Source of the DNA: Streptomyces hyaluromycini
GTDB taxonomy: Bacteria > Actinomycetota > Actinomycetes > Streptomycetales > Streptomycetaceae
Length of the DNA stretch: 64,000 bases
Assembly (NCBI RefSeq): GCF_002217755.1
Contig: NZ_BCFL01000019.1
Coordinates: 454,345-518,344, forward strand
Reading direction: 5' to 3'
The translations under genes were made by a program, and so were the position numbers. The stretch's first letter is position 1. Each line of letters begins with the position of its first letter. The notes under the pieces are model-generated. The model ran no database searches, was not told the DNA's origin, and worked only from the letters and a program-made list of their open reading frames with translations. This document shows positions 9,588 through 18,926 of the stretch, piece after piece.

Positions 9588-9829
9588 AAGACCGTAGGCG
9601 CATGGGTGCGTCGGGACTCGATCCTGATGGACATGCTTGCCTTCGCCTACGCCGGTGAGGCAGTGCCTGGCGAAATTGACTGGCTATTCAGGCGACACGT
9701 GATGAACCAATGCTCCGGCAGAACCGTTGTGTGTTTGTCGGACGCAGTAATTATCCGTCCAATGGCGCGGAATTCAGTGCCTTAAAAGGCTCTGCGCAGA
9801 GCTGCCATCCACTCGGGAAGAAGGGCAAA

Positions 9830-10732
9830 ATGTCAGATTCAGAGCACAGCAGCGGTATTTCCAACGCTTCCTCGTATAATTCCGTCAGGATCAGCGACAA
9901 TGGGGCGGTCCCGGCGGTCCGTCGCTCAAGTCAGCCCGTCCCAGACAGTGCACCCGCGCTTCCCGCACAGGCCACATCCGGCCTATACGACGCAAGCGAA
10001 AGTCAGTTCTACGCGGTCGGCAACAGCGGCGCCGTACAGCGCTGGAGTGCAAGTGCCGTGAAGTGGGTCTCGGATAACCGAGCAAAACTACTGGAAGCTG
10101 CGTTGGATGCTGCTCCCAACATCATTCAGGGCGTTTCGACCTTCGTACCCGGCCGGGCCGGCACCGTCGTGAACGCGGTGGGAGTCGGCGCCCAGGGCCT
10201 CCAGGCGGGCCATAAGATCTACCAGCAGGTTCAGCAGTACAGGGAAGGCGGCTATATGGACGGGGTCCAGCTAGCCACGAGCGCGACTCGGATCGGGGCT
10301 GCGGCCCTGAACACGATTGGAGCGGCCGGTAATCAGGACAGTGCGGCCGTCAAGATGGCGGGCGGAGCGGGGACCTGGCTGTCCGGGGCCGCAACCACGG
10401 CTGACTTTATGCAAGGCGCCGCCCGCCAGTCTCACCAACAGCAGGACTACCAGCATGAGATGTATGCCGGATTGGGTCAGAACCCAGCCCTCGGATCAAA
10501 CGCGGCCTTTGGTAACTACCCTCCCGGATATCAGGGGCCCACGCAATCCCTGCACTCCACCTCTTCCGGTTCGGCGCCGCAGTCCATCCGCATGCAGGCT
10601 GCGGCCTACGATCCCCGCGCCGCTGCGGGCCCCAGCCAGCCCCACGAGCAGTCGCCTTCCAGTCGGCACGAGCAGTCGTCTTCCAGCCGGCGGAGGACGG
10701 ACCGCAGCAGTCGCAGGAGGACCGGGCGGTAA
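9830..10732 (+). CDS. Unknown protein with Arg/Ser-rich C-terminal tail; possible secretion substrate
   Basis: A 300-residue protein of no family I recognise. It has a polar start, a SAVKWVSDNRAKLLEAAL helix near residue 75, a Gly/Ala-rich amphipathic middle (residues ~95-220) and a flexible Gln/Pro/Ser-rich end finishing in a strongly basic tail (RRRTDRSSRRRTGR). ATG at 9830 has a GGGAAG site upstream; earlier in-frame ATG codons have none. It is closed by a strong hairpin. Position after the secretion-like locus and the basic tail suggest, by inference only, an exported substrate or toxin carrier. Base use is less GC-biased than in the preceding genes. Confidence 0.6.
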   Translation: MSDSEHSSGISNASSYNSVRISDNGAVPAVRRSSQPVPDSAPALPAQATSGLYDASESQFYAVGNSGAVQRWSASAVKWVSDNRAKLLEAALDAAPNIIQGVSTFVPGRAGTVVNAVGVGAQGLQAGHKIYQQVQQYREGGYMDGVQLATSATRIGAAALNTIGAAGNQDSAAVKMAGGAGTWLSGAATTADFMQGAARQSHQQQDYQHEMYAGLGQNPALGSNAAFGNYPPGYQGPTQSLHSTSSGSAPQSIRMQAAAYDPRAAAGPSQPHEQSPSSRHEQSSSSRRRTDRSSRRRTGR

Positions 10733-10758
10733 GTAGCCCCAGCGGCTGACTCGACCCG

Positions 10759-10788
10759 CGACGGCCACGCCCGAGGGCGTGGCCGTCG
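10759..10788 (+). terminator. Hairpin terminator after the 9830 gene
   Basis: Perfect 14-bp inverted repeat with arms at 10759-10772 and 10775-10788 and almost no loop, about 27 bases after the stop codon. Confidence 0.8.
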
Positions 10789-10884
10789 TGTCGCTTTCCG
10801 CCGCCGCCAAGGGACGCTCGTTGAAGCAGCTTCTTACGCTTGAGCTGAACCTTGCATGTCCGTCCTCCCGTTGTACCGGTGCAA

Positions 10885-10924
10885 CCTCGTCGTGGTTCGC
10901 TCGCCTCCCCGAACCACGACGAGG
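10885..10924 (-). terminator. Hairpin terminator of the AfsR-like gene
   Basis: Perfect 15-bp inverted repeat (10885-10899 with 10910-10924) just beyond the leftward stop at 10956. It faces the 10759 hairpin, so the two convergent genes are insulated. Confidence 0.8.
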
Positions 10925-10955
10925 TCCTGAGCAAAGGAGTTCAAGCAGATCCATG

Positions 10956-13880
10956 TCAGCCCATGTCCTCCAGCCGATGGAGCCGCTCGCGGACCTTCTC
11001 GGCGTCCGGGTGGTCGAACTCCCCGAAGATCTCCAGCGCCCGGTGCCAGCTGCCGCGAGCGGAGTCCCGTTCGTCGGCGGCCAGTTGGGCGTCACCGAGG
11101 TTGCTCAGGGTGTGCCCCTCGCCCCACCGGTTGCCGACGTCACGGTGTGTCCCGAGCGCCTGGTGGTAGTACTCGACCGCCTCGTCTTGGCGGCCCAGCC
11201 GGCTGTGGACCGTGCCGATGCTGTCGAGGGCGATGGCTTCGACCCAGTGATTGCTGCCCCGACGCAGGACGGTGAGCGCCTGTTCCAGCGTGTCGATGGC
11301 GTCGTCGAACCTGCCGAGTCGCTGGTAGGCGTCGCCCAGATTACTCAGGGCGATTCCCTCGCCCCAGCTGTTACCGGTCAGCCGGAAGACGGCCAGCGCC
11401 CGACGGGTGTACTCGACGGCCTTGCCGAGCTCACCGATCTGAAGGTAGGCATCACCCAAGTTGCCTACCGCCGCCGACCTTCCCCACGCGTCTCCGAGTT
11501 CCCGGTAGACGGTCATGGCCCGATGCCAGTGTTCGATGGCCTCGTCGAACCGGCCTACGTGGCGCAGCGCGGCACCCAGGTCCGCAAGTGCCTGAGCCTC
11601 GCCCTCACGGTCACCGAGTGCGATGGCGGCAGACAGGCCGGTCCGGGAGGTATCGAGCCACTCCTGTATGTGGCTGCGGAGGTAGAAGAACCCCCACAGG
11701 ACGGCGGGCAGCCGCCATGCGATGCCCGGCTGCCCGGCCATGGTGGCGTGGTGAACCGCACTGACCAGGTTGGGCCGTTCGGTCTCGCACCAGTCCAGAG
11801 CCTGTTCCCGCGTCGTGAACTCCAGGTGCCCGCATCCGGAGGGCAGCGGTTCGAGGGGAATGCGGCGGCGCTGCGGGGTGATGTGCAGGTAGGCGGCGTC
11901 GGCGGTGTGCAGGTACCAGGCGAGCAACCGCTCCACGGCCTGCTCCCGCTCCTGCGGTGTCTCGTCGGCACGGACCCGTTCGGCGGCGTAGACGCGCAGC
12001 AGGTCGTGGAGGGTGTAGCGGCCGGGGAAACGCTCGGTGAGCAGATGGGCTCGGGTGAGCTCGCTCAGCAGACCGCGGGTCTCGCGCAGCGGGAGACCCG
12101 GGAGACTGGCCGCAGCGGGCGCGGAGATGTCGGGCCCGGTGTGGAGACCCAGCAGGTGGAACAGACGTGTGGCTGGAGGGGACAGCGCCTTGCACGACCA
12201 GGAGAAGACGGCGCGTACGTCGGTGCTGATGTCCTCGCCGCCGGCGAAGGCGTCGAGGCTGCCGTGGCTCTCGCGCAGTTCTTCGGCGATGGCGCTCAGC
12301 GGGAAACCGGCGCGGGCCGCAGCGTGGGCGGCGACGATGGCCAGCGCCAGCGGCAGCCGACCGCACTGCGTGATGATCTCGTCCGTGGCCTGTGGTTCCG
12401 CTGCGAGGCGCCCGGCGCCGAGGCGGCGCGCCAGCAGTTCGTGTGCCTCGGCGGTCGTCAGCTGGTCCAGCGTCAGTGGATGAGCCCCTTCGCCGACGAT
12501 CAGGCCGGTGAGCTGATTGCGGCTGGTGACGATGACCAGGCAACCGGGGGATCCTGGCAGCAGCGGGCGGACCTGATCGGTGTCACGGGCGTTGTCGAGG
12601 AGGATCAGCACTCGCCGCTTGGCGAGCATGCTGCGGTACAAGGCTGTCAGCGCGTCCAGACCGGCGGGCATCCGCGCCGTGGGGACGCCCAGCGCGTCGA
12701 GGAAGACACGAATTGCCTCGTCCGGGGTCACGAGCGAACCGGTCCGGTCGAAGCCGCGTAGGTTGATGTAGAGCTGTCCGTCGGGAAAGCGGTCGGCTAT
12801 CTCGTGCGCCCAGTGCACGGCGAGAGTCGTTTTGCCGATACCGCCCATGCCCGCGATCGCGCTGATCACCACCGTCTCCGGCGAGTGGCCATCCGTGGGT
12901 AACAGAGCACGTGCCCGTTCGAGTTCAGCGCTGCGGCCGGCGAAGGTCGCGAGATCGGCGGGTAGTTGAGCTGGACGTGCCGCATGTGCGGCGAAAGGGG
13001 AAGCCGACGCCGTCGGCAGTTCCGGCTGCGGGACCGGGTCCGACTGGTCTGCTCTTTCGGGCTGGTGAACAGGTAGGTGATTCAGGGACGCGTCAGCCGC
13101 CAGTATGCGGTCCTGCAGGTCCTGCAGGTCCGGGCCGGGCTCGATGCCCAGCTCGGCCACCAGGGTGTTACGCGTCTCGCGATAGGCGGCCAGCGCCTCC
13201 GCCTGCCTCCCGGACCGGTACAGCGCCAGCATGAGCAGGTGGCACAGCCGCTCTCGAAACGGGTATTTACCGGTCAGAGAGACCAGTTCGGCGATCACTT
13301 CCCCGTGGCGGCCGAGTTCGACGTCGAGCTCCAGCCGGGCCTCGAGTGCGTTCATCCGTTCCTCGTGCAGCCGGGAGCGCTCGGACTCGGCCATCGGACC
13401 GGTGAGTCCGGCCATGGCCTCGCCCTGCCACCAGCCGAGCGCGGTGTGCAGCAGCTTCGCAGCGGTGGACACCTCGCCTGAAGCGCGCAGCTTCGTCGCC
13501 TCCATGACCCGTTTCTGGAACAGGTTCAGGTCCAAGGCGTCCTCTTGGACACGCATCAGGTATCCGTCGCCCGCGGACACCACGACCTGTGGGGCCCCTC
13601 CTTTGTCTCCCTTGGGCTCCAGCACCTTGCGGAGACGTGACACATAGGTCCGGATGACGGATGCGGCCGCCGCCGGCTGCTCCTCGCCCCAGACGGCATC
13701 GATGAGTTCGCCGAGGGTGGCGGATCGCCCGCTTCGCAGAAGCAGAGCGGCCAGCACCGTGCGCTGCTGTGGCGAACCAAGGTCCAGTTCCGATTCTCCG
13801 CACCATGCTTTGACCGGTCCCAATACGGCGAAGCAGAGAGAATCTTCGTTCACGTTCACGTCTCGGACTCTACTGACCAC
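10956..13880 (-). CDS. AfsR/SARP family regulator with NB-ARC and TPR domains
   Basis: A 974-residue regulator. An N-terminal OmpR-like winged-helix domain (LDLGSPQQRTVLAALLL near residue 35) is followed by a bacterial transcriptional activation domain, then an NB-ARC ATPase with Walker A GMGGIGKTT near residue 345, and a C-terminal block of repeats of the form GNRWGEGHTLSNLGDA and LGRFDDAIDTLEQAL, i.e. tetratricopeptides. SARP proteins activate antibiotic and developmental genes by recruiting RNA polymerase; ATP binding and repeats gate activity. GTG at 13880 has GGAG at correct spacing; the longer frame to 14024 has none. No biosynthetic cluster is adjacent, so its target is unknown. Confidence 0.9.
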   Translation of the reverse strand: MVSRVRDVNVNEDSLCFAVLGPVKAWCGESELDLGSPQQRTVLAALLLRSGRSATLGELIDAVWGEEQPAAAASVIRTYVSRLRKVLEPKGDKGGAPQVVVSAGDGYLMRVQEDALDLNLFQKRVMEATKLRASGEVSTAAKLLHTALGWWQGEAMAGLTGPMAESERSRLHEERMNALEARLELDVELGRHGEVIAELVSLTGKYPFRERLCHLLMLALYRSGRQAEALAAYRETRNTLVAELGIEPGPDLQDLQDRILAADASLNHLPVHQPERADQSDPVPQPELPTASASPFAAHAARPAQLPADLATFAGRSAELERARALLPTDGHSPETVVISAIAGMGGIGKTTLAVHWAHEIADRFPDGQLYINLRGFDRTGSLVTPDEAIRVFLDALGVPTARMPAGLDALTALYRSMLAKRRVLILLDNARDTDQVRPLLPGSPGCLVIVTSRNQLTGLIVGEGAHPLTLDQLTTAEAHELLARRLGAGRLAAEPQATDEIITQCGRLPLALAIVAAHAAARAGFPLSAIAEELRESHGSLDAFAGGEDISTDVRAVFSWSCKALSPPATRLFHLLGLHTGPDISAPAAASLPGLPLRETRGLLSELTRAHLLTERFPGRYTLHDLLRVYAAERVRADETPQEREQAVERLLAWYLHTADAAYLHITPQRRRIPLEPLPSGCGHLEFTTREQALDWCETERPNLVSAVHHATMAGQPGIAWRLPAVLWGFFYLRSHIQEWLDTSRTGLSAAIALGDREGEAQALADLGAALRHVGRFDEAIEHWHRAMTVYRELGDAWGRSAAVGNLGDAYLQIGELGKAVEYTRRALAVFRLTGNSWGEGIALSNLGDAYQRLGRFDDAIDTLEQALTVLRRGSNHWVEAIALDSIGTVHSRLGRQDEAVEYYHQALGTHRDVGNRWGEGHTLSNLGDAQLAADERDSARGSWHRALEIFGEFDHPDAEKVRERLHRLEDMG

Positions 13881-14648
13881 CAGATCTCCAGGAGTGGAGC
13901 CTGCCCTTCCGGACAACCGGTCGACCCCGTCGGACAGTGAGCCCCTTCCAACTCGCCCTGTCGACCGGGCAGTCGGACGATGGATGAACGAGGCGAAGCC
14001 TCTGGTAGACGGGCTTTCGGCCAACCAGTGCCGGCCAAGGCGTCCACGACGTCCGGCCTACATGCGGCATGAAGGTGTGACCTGGTGGAGGGGCTGACTG
14101 CCCGCTGTCTTGCAGGTTCGCGGCCGACGTGGAATCGCGGCAGGCGTGACCCATTCCGTACAGGCCCCTGAAGGCTGGACTGCAGGCGAACTGTGCCACG
14201 CCTCGCACGTCGCGGAACCGACCCGCACCTACTCACGGCCGTACTTCGGTGACCTTGGGAGACAACTCGCGGTCGGCGGCCTGGCTGAGCTGGTTGGCAC
14301 CGAGGACGCAAGGGCTGGCCGCCGATCATGTCCCAGACGCAGGAGGTGAGGGGACCATCGAGTCACCACCCGCTGATGGGTTTCGTCGACCACGGCCTGT
14401 GCGGGACCGGGGAGCCGGTGGCCTCACCACCGGCCGCCGCCGCATCCGCCGCCTCGCCCGCCACTGGTCCTGGACCCACGCCATCACGGCCGCCCCTGAC
14501 CCGCTCGCTCAACTACCGACCCGGGCTGACCAGCAAATCTCCCAATCTCTACGACAACGCCATCTGATCCGGAGCAGTGGAACCCGGCGCCCACCCGACG
14601 TGACAACCGGGCCGCCGGCCTGCCCCACATCAGCCACACAAGGCGAGA
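13881..14648. other. Long gap without a supported gene
   Basis: About 770 bases between two leftward genes. Short frames on both strands lack ribosome sites and natural composition. A stretch near 14440-14520 reads RLARHWSWTHAITAA, vaguely like a transposase end, but too short to call. It must contain the promoter of the AfsR-like gene. Confidence 0.4.
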
Positions 14649-14675
14649 CGGTCTGCCGACTCCGTCGGCAGACCG
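14649..14675 (-). terminator. Hairpin terminator of the CHRD gene
   Basis: Perfect 12-bp inverted repeat (14649-14660 with 14664-14675) with a three-base loop, about 60 bases beyond the leftward stop at 14734. Confidence 0.75.
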
Positions 14676-14733
14676 CCATGCAAGATCGAGGCTGGTGAAG
14701 GTCAGCCGCAGGCGCTTGGACACCCCGTTGAAA

Positions 14734-15993
14734 TCAGACGTCGCCGAAGAACACGGATGAGATCTTGTTGTCGAAGTCGACGCTGGAGAGGTCGGTGTCG
14801 TCGCCCTTGATGACAAGGCTCTTGCCGGTGCAACCCTTGGCGGACCAAACCTTCACCGGCTGATCAGTCTGCACGGCGGAGGCGACGCCGGACCGGAAGA
14901 CATCGACGCAACCGCTGCCGGTAACGCCCTGGGAAGGGTTGTCCTCGGAGAAGGAGCCCGGGTTGTCGAACAGTACGGACTGACCTTGGCGCGGCGTGGT
15001 CTTGGTGCTGTCGCCGTCGCCTGCGTTCTGCTCCTCGTCGTCCCCGCCCGTCTCCCGGCCAAAGAGCTGGCCGCGTACGGCGCCGTCCGGGAACTCCGCA
15101 GTGTGCAGGTTGGCGTAGAAGCCGAAAGGACTGTCGTGTATCTGCTTCACCACGGCCCGGTCCTGCTTCTGCGAGGTACCGGAGATCGCGAAGATGCCGC
15201 TGGGCACGGGAGAGGCGAACAGCGGCACTTTGACATCACCGTTCTTCCCGAAGACGCCCTGGTGGATATGACCCATGATGGGGGAGTCGATGTTCACCCA
15301 GGCCATTGAGTAGTCGACTGCTCGACCGTGGGCGTGCACGAACGTGATGGCGTGTCCGTCGGGATCGCCCACCTTCTTACCCTCAACGCGAACCTCCTGG
15401 TCGCCGTCCATGAGAGCGAGTTCCGAGCCACCGGCTACGATCCCCAACGGGTTCACCTGGTACTTGACCGGCTTGAGCTGGCCACGGACTGCGCCGCCAG
15501 GGAACTCCTTGCTGTGCAGGTTGACGTAGAAGCCGACCGGATTCGTGCGCAGCTGCTTGGCGAGTGACTCGTCGGTGACGCTGGTCTGGCCAGCCGCGGA
15601 GTCCACTGTGTCGGGCATGGCGGAGGTGAACAGAGGAACCTTCACATCGCCGTTGGCACCTTTGTCGCCTTGGTGGATGTGCCCCAACGTCGGGGCACCG
15701 ATGCCTTGCCACTTCAGAGCGAAGGTGACCCGGTCATCCTTCACCTGCACAAGGGCCTGGGCCGAACCATCGGGATCGCCCACGGCAGGTCCGCCGGCCG
15801 TAGGCACTTCCTGGGCGCCAGTGAGTGTGGCGACGAAGGAGGCCGTCGGCCCGTGTGCGGCGGTGTCGATGGAGCCGCCGGATACCTGGGTCATGTTCAT
15901 GCCGTTATGGCCAGTACGAGCGATGGCGGGTGTGGTGGCGCCGACTCCGACCGTCACGAGCGTGACGGCGAGGGTGAGTATGATCTTGCGCAC
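14734..15993 (-). CDS. Secreted protein with two CHRD domains and a crystallin/I36-like end
   Basis: A 419-residue exported protein. It starts with a typical signal peptide (cleavage probably after PAIA, residue ~26). Two CHRD domains follow at about 50-180 and 185-310, each with a GHIHQG motif, NGDVKVPLF and a GFY(V/A)NLH(S/T) segment ending in GGAVRGQL or DGAVRGQL. The last ~80 residues (two Cys, VLFDNPGSF start) resemble a beta/gamma-crystallin or peptidase-inhibitor I36 fold. CHRD domains occur in chordin and in bacterial secreted proteins of unclear function, possibly metal-binding. GTG at 15993 is preferred to TTG at 16002, which would touch the GGAAGG ribosome site. Confidence 0.85.
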   Translation of the reverse strand: MRKIILTLAVTLVTVGVGATTPAIARTGHNGMNMTQVSGGSIDTAAHGPTASFVATLTGAQEVPTAGGPAVGDPDGSAQALVQVKDDRVTFALKWQGIGAPTLGHIHQGDKGANGDVKVPLFTSAMPDTVDSAAGQTSVTDESLAKQLRTNPVGFYVNLHSKEFPGGAVRGQLKPVKYQVNPLGIVAGGSELALMDGDQEVRVEGKKVGDPDGHAITFVHAHGRAVDYSMAWVNIDSPIMGHIHQGVFGKNGDVKVPLFASPVPSGIFAISGTSQKQDRAVVKQIHDSPFGFYANLHTAEFPDGAVRGQLFGRETGGDDEEQNAGDGDSTKTTPRQGQSVLFDNPGSFSEDNPSQGVTGSGCVDVFRSGVASAVQTDQPVKVWSAKGCTGKSLVIKGDDTDLSSVDFDNKISSVFFGDV

Positions 15994-16229
15994 GTGCTCC
16001 AACCTTCCGTATGACTCTGCCCTTCGAGGGCATTGAAGCCTGCAGCCTGTTCAACGCATGCGGCATGGGAATGGGTCAATCTGGGAGCCAAAAAAATTCG
16101 TCGGGTCGTGAACCGCGGAAGGCCCCGGACTCGTTTCACGGACGACACCAGCCGGCCACTACAACATCTTCACGGTTTTCAGCAGGGCCAGCGAGCCGGC
16201 ATCCGCATATCGCGAAGGAATCCCGCATC

Positions 16230-16709
16230 ATGCGTACTCAGTTCGTCATGTTCGCGATCGCTGCAGTTTCTAGCGCCGCGCTCACACTTTCTGCCTGCGA
16301 TGGCAACTCCTCGGAGAAGAAGAACGACTCCGAAAGAAAATCTGCGGCATCTATCTCGGTGCGAGTTGCCGATTCCGAGTACGGGCGTATCCTGGTCGAC
16401 CAGTCGGGTCGTACTCTTTATGCCTTCGGTAAGGACAAGGCCGGGGCGAGCGAGTGCGACGTCTCGTGCATAGCAGTCTGGCCAGCCCTGACCACCTCGT
16501 CCGCTGCCAAAGCGGGCGTCGGCGCACAGAAGGTACTCCTGGCCGAGAGGCAGCGCGCTACGGGTGTATCACAGGTGATGTACAACGAGTGGCCGCTTTA
16601 CTATTACGCTGGTGACGCAGTTGCCGGTGACACAAATGGCCAGGGCGTCGACGGCGAGTGGTTTGTCGTGTCGGCGGATGGAAAGCTGCTGGAGATGCAG
16701 GCTTCCTGA
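16230..16709 (+). CDS. Lipoprotein with secreted-repeat (PF03640-type) domain
   Basis: A 159-residue predicted lipoprotein. The N-terminal hydrophobic segment ends in a lipobox LTLSAC, so Cys ~21 is probably lipidated. After a charged linker, the sequence GRILVDQSGRTLYAFGKD and a downstream GVSQVMYNEWPLYYYAGD repeat the short motif of the secreted-repeat family (COG4315), which includes cell-surface proteins of unknown function. ATG at 16230 has GAAGGAA upstream; the frame before it lacks a ribosome site. It is divergent from the CHRD gene with a ~235-base shared upstream region. Confidence 0.85.
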   Translation: MRTQFVMFAIAAVSSAALTLSACDGNSSEKKNDSERKSAASISVRVADSEYGRILVDQSGRTLYAFGKDKAGASECDVSCIAVWPALTTSSAAKAGVGAQKVLLAERQRATGVSQVMYNEWPLYYYAGDAVAGDTNGQGVDGEWFVVSADGKLLEMQAS

Positions 16710-16987
16710 CTGCCCACGGCTTCTTCTCACTTCGGTGACGCATCACACTGGCATTGAAGGTTTCAGAAACGGCCGGGTATGTGCGGTCGAGCCTGGCGGA
16801 GAGATCCTAGGCAACGCCTACTTCGGCGAACTCGCAGGTAACCGCCTCACCAGTTGATCCATCGATCACTGGCGTTGAACCTTCTTGGCACGACGCGACG
16901 TTGTAGGGGGCAACAGGCATCTTGGTGGCTGTCATCGCATTCGCCCTCAAGGAACATGTGCTGTTCAGCTGAAAGGAAGGAGACCAC

Positions 16988-17902
16988 ATGAGTACACCGA
17001 CCGAACCTCCTCGTGGGCCGACGCCTTATCTGGGAGACCAGAGCCCTCTGCCAGGACCGCCGCGCAGTTTCTCCAGTGCACCCGCTCGTGCACTGTCCGC
17101 GGCGTCCAGAGGCCTCAATGCGCTCGGTGAAAGAATAGAGAACCGGACCGTATTGGAAGGTATCGTCCGCTGGATTGCCAAACAGATGAACAAACTGGGT
17201 GACCGACTCGAAAATCGGGCGGACACCTCGAGAGTAGGGGGAGCTTCGGCTCAGGTCCGTGACAAGCAGCCGGCTTGGCGCACAGCCGCCGCCGGTTCGG
17301 TGAAGTGGCTGGCCGACAAGGCTGCCTCGGGTGGAGACCGCTTGGAGAGCAGGGCAGCCAGGCCTCGCTCTCAGACCGGGCTTGCCACGCGTATACGGCG
17401 TGCCGTCGCGCGTACCACGCTCCGGATGAGCGAGGGACTGCAGCAAATCTCGAAACGGCTTGACCCACCTGAGCCCACCTTTGAAATGGCGCAGGTTCCC
17501 ACGCACTCTCCTCCGGTCAGTGCTGCTCCGGGACCTCCGCAGCCCTCGCAGCGACCGGAGTCCACGGTCTTTTCGCCTGCCGAGGCCGCAGACATCCATA
17601 ATTGGATATCTGCGCTGGGCAGCTTCGGCCCCGATGTTCCGACGCCACCCACCCCGAGTGGCCCCAGCTTCGCGCCGTTCGAGCAGAAAACGACGGTGGA
17701 CCGCCATCCCGCATCAGGGCCGCAGAGCTCCACAGCGGACTGGCGATATTCCGCCGGTCCCTCGGTCGCTGAGACGGCTGCGCTCCGTCCGAGCAGGACA
17801 CCGTCCGTCACGTCTTCGGTCGCCAGCACGACAGCGACTGAGGCTCCACGAACCACTCCCAGAACGCCACGGCCCAACACACCTCGCAGGTCTGGCAGGT
17901 AG
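16988..17902 (+). CDS. Unknown repeat protein with basic C-terminal tail
   Basis: A 304-residue protein of no known family. Residues ~40-125 contain three related units ending in LGERIENR, LGDRLENRA and GGDRLESRA, the last two preceded by a helix of the form (V)xW(I/L)AxxxN/A. Residues ~155-300 are Pro/Ser/Thr-rich and end in a basic tail (TPRRSGR). GAAAGGAAGGAG directly before the ATG at 16988 gives a strong ribosome site. The helix SVKWLADKA recalls SAVKWVSDN in the 9830 protein, and both share a basic tail, so they may belong to one group. Location between the secretion-like locus and the zeta-toxin gene supports, but does not prove, a related role. Confidence 0.6.
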   Translation: MSTPTEPPRGPTPYLGDQSPLPGPPRSFSSAPARALSAASRGLNALGERIENRTVLEGIVRWIAKQMNKLGDRLENRADTSRVGGASAQVRDKQPAWRTAAAGSVKWLADKAASGGDRLESRAARPRSQTGLATRIRRAVARTTLRMSEGLQQISKRLDPPEPTFEMAQVPTHSPPVSAAPGPPQPSQRPESTVFSPAEAADIHNWISALGSFGPDVPTPPTPSGPSFAPFEQKTTVDRHPASGPQSSTADWRYSAGPSVAETAALRPSRTPSVTSSVASTTATEAPRTTPRTPRPNTPRRSGR

Positions 17903-18048
17903 CTGCTACGCGGAAGGGGAATCTCACAGCGCGAGGCCAAGCGGAACAGAGCAGCCACGGAAGTCTGGTCTTCATCCGGAGAACTCAGTCGGACGCTCGT
18001 GCCTCGCGCTCTACAATGCGAGCAGAATCACCATGCATATCAAGTACT

Positions 18049-18086
18049 GTTCCCCTAGCCTCATGAACGATCGAGGCTAGGGGAAC
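18049..18086 (+). terminator. Hairpin terminator
   Basis: Perfect 14-bp inverted repeat (18049-18062 with 18073-18086) with a ten-base loop, about 150 bases after the 16988 gene. Confidence 0.75.
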
Positions 18087-18472
18087 GAACGCACTATGTC
18101 GCGGTTCTCCGGCTACCGCCACCTCGGCCCCGCTATAAACGAGATCCCCCGCAACTAATTTGCCTTTCTCGGCCTGGCCGGCGCCCCCTGCCGCTACAAA
18201 TCCCCCCTCAAACTGGCCATGTACAACACGGTGTTAATCATCCTTCGCAGGATTCGAGGCCTCCGACGAACCCGTGGTGGTCAGGGCAGCCACCTTCGCC
18301 GGTTCTCAAGATCAAAGCTGCTTCTGAATTTTTCAGGTTCTCACTCTGGGCAACCAGAGGTCCCAGGCACGGAAGAAGCGGCACCAACAGTTGAACCCGG
18401 GCGCCCGTCCTAGCCGTTGTGCTGGTCGGAGATCGACCCGACGGCTCTCCCCGGAAAGGATCCAGGAACGCC
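18087..18472. other. Intergenic region before the epsilon-like gene
   Basis: About 390 bases without a supported gene; AT-richer than average. It should hold the promoter of the small gene at 18473. A 64-codon frame at 18219 has no ribosome site and is not called. Confidence 0.4.
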
Positions 18473-18724
18473 ATGACTACGTGGAGCGAAGCGGACGCCA
18501 CTCGCTATGAGTTGGCCAAGGATCTGTTGAACGCGGTCATCGCCGTCTACAGCAGCCGTATCGACCAGGCGAAAACCCCTGAAGAAAAGGCGCGGTTCCT
18601 AACCGAGCAGGCGTCCTACGCCGAGGTCGCACAACAGCTCGCAGTGACCGACAAGGAAGCTGTCCTGCGCGTCCTGGAGGAGTATCCACAGCTACTTAGA
18701 AGCCTGCGCGCGAATACTGCATGA
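18473..18724 (+). CDS. Small helical protein, candidate antitoxin of the zeta pair
   Basis: An 83-residue, probably all-alpha acidic protein (MTTWSEADATRYELAKDL start) with three predicted helices covering almost its whole length. It lies 202 bases upstream of a zeta-toxin gene on the same strand. Size, helical content and order match epsilon antitoxins, which bind the zeta N-terminus and block ATP access, but the sequence itself is not a recognised epsilon family. A GGAAAGGA site precedes ATG 18473. The antitoxin role is inferred from context. Confidence 0.6.
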   Translation: MTTWSEADATRYELAKDLLNAVIAVYSSRIDQAKTPEEKARFLTEQASYAEVAQQLAVTDKEAVLRVLEEYPQLLRSLRANTA

Positions 18725-18926
18725 CCCAGACAGGCCCGGGCCTGACTGGGTGCGGATGAGGCTTCCTCCAGTAGGCCGAACTCATCGAGAACGTTGCCGG
18801 ATCAATACGTTTGAGGCGACCGGGAAATGCGCCGGACTCTTTTGGTGCCACTGTCGGGGACGATTTCCCGATGTAGCCGAGCGTATTTAGTGGGCTCCTT
18901 CTAGGACAAAGTGAGCAAAGGCCTTC

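Noticed and set aside
10779..12761. 660-codon rightward frame opposite the AfsR-like gene
   Set aside because: Antisense shadow of the TPR and NB-ARC region; composition unnatural.
14249..14698. Possible transposase end (RLARHWSWTHAITAA)
   Set aside because: Only a short resemblance, no catalytic motif and no inverted repeats.
18219..18413. 64-codon frame upstream of the epsilon-like gene
   Set aside because: No ribosome site and basic low-quality composition; more likely leader or promoter DNA.
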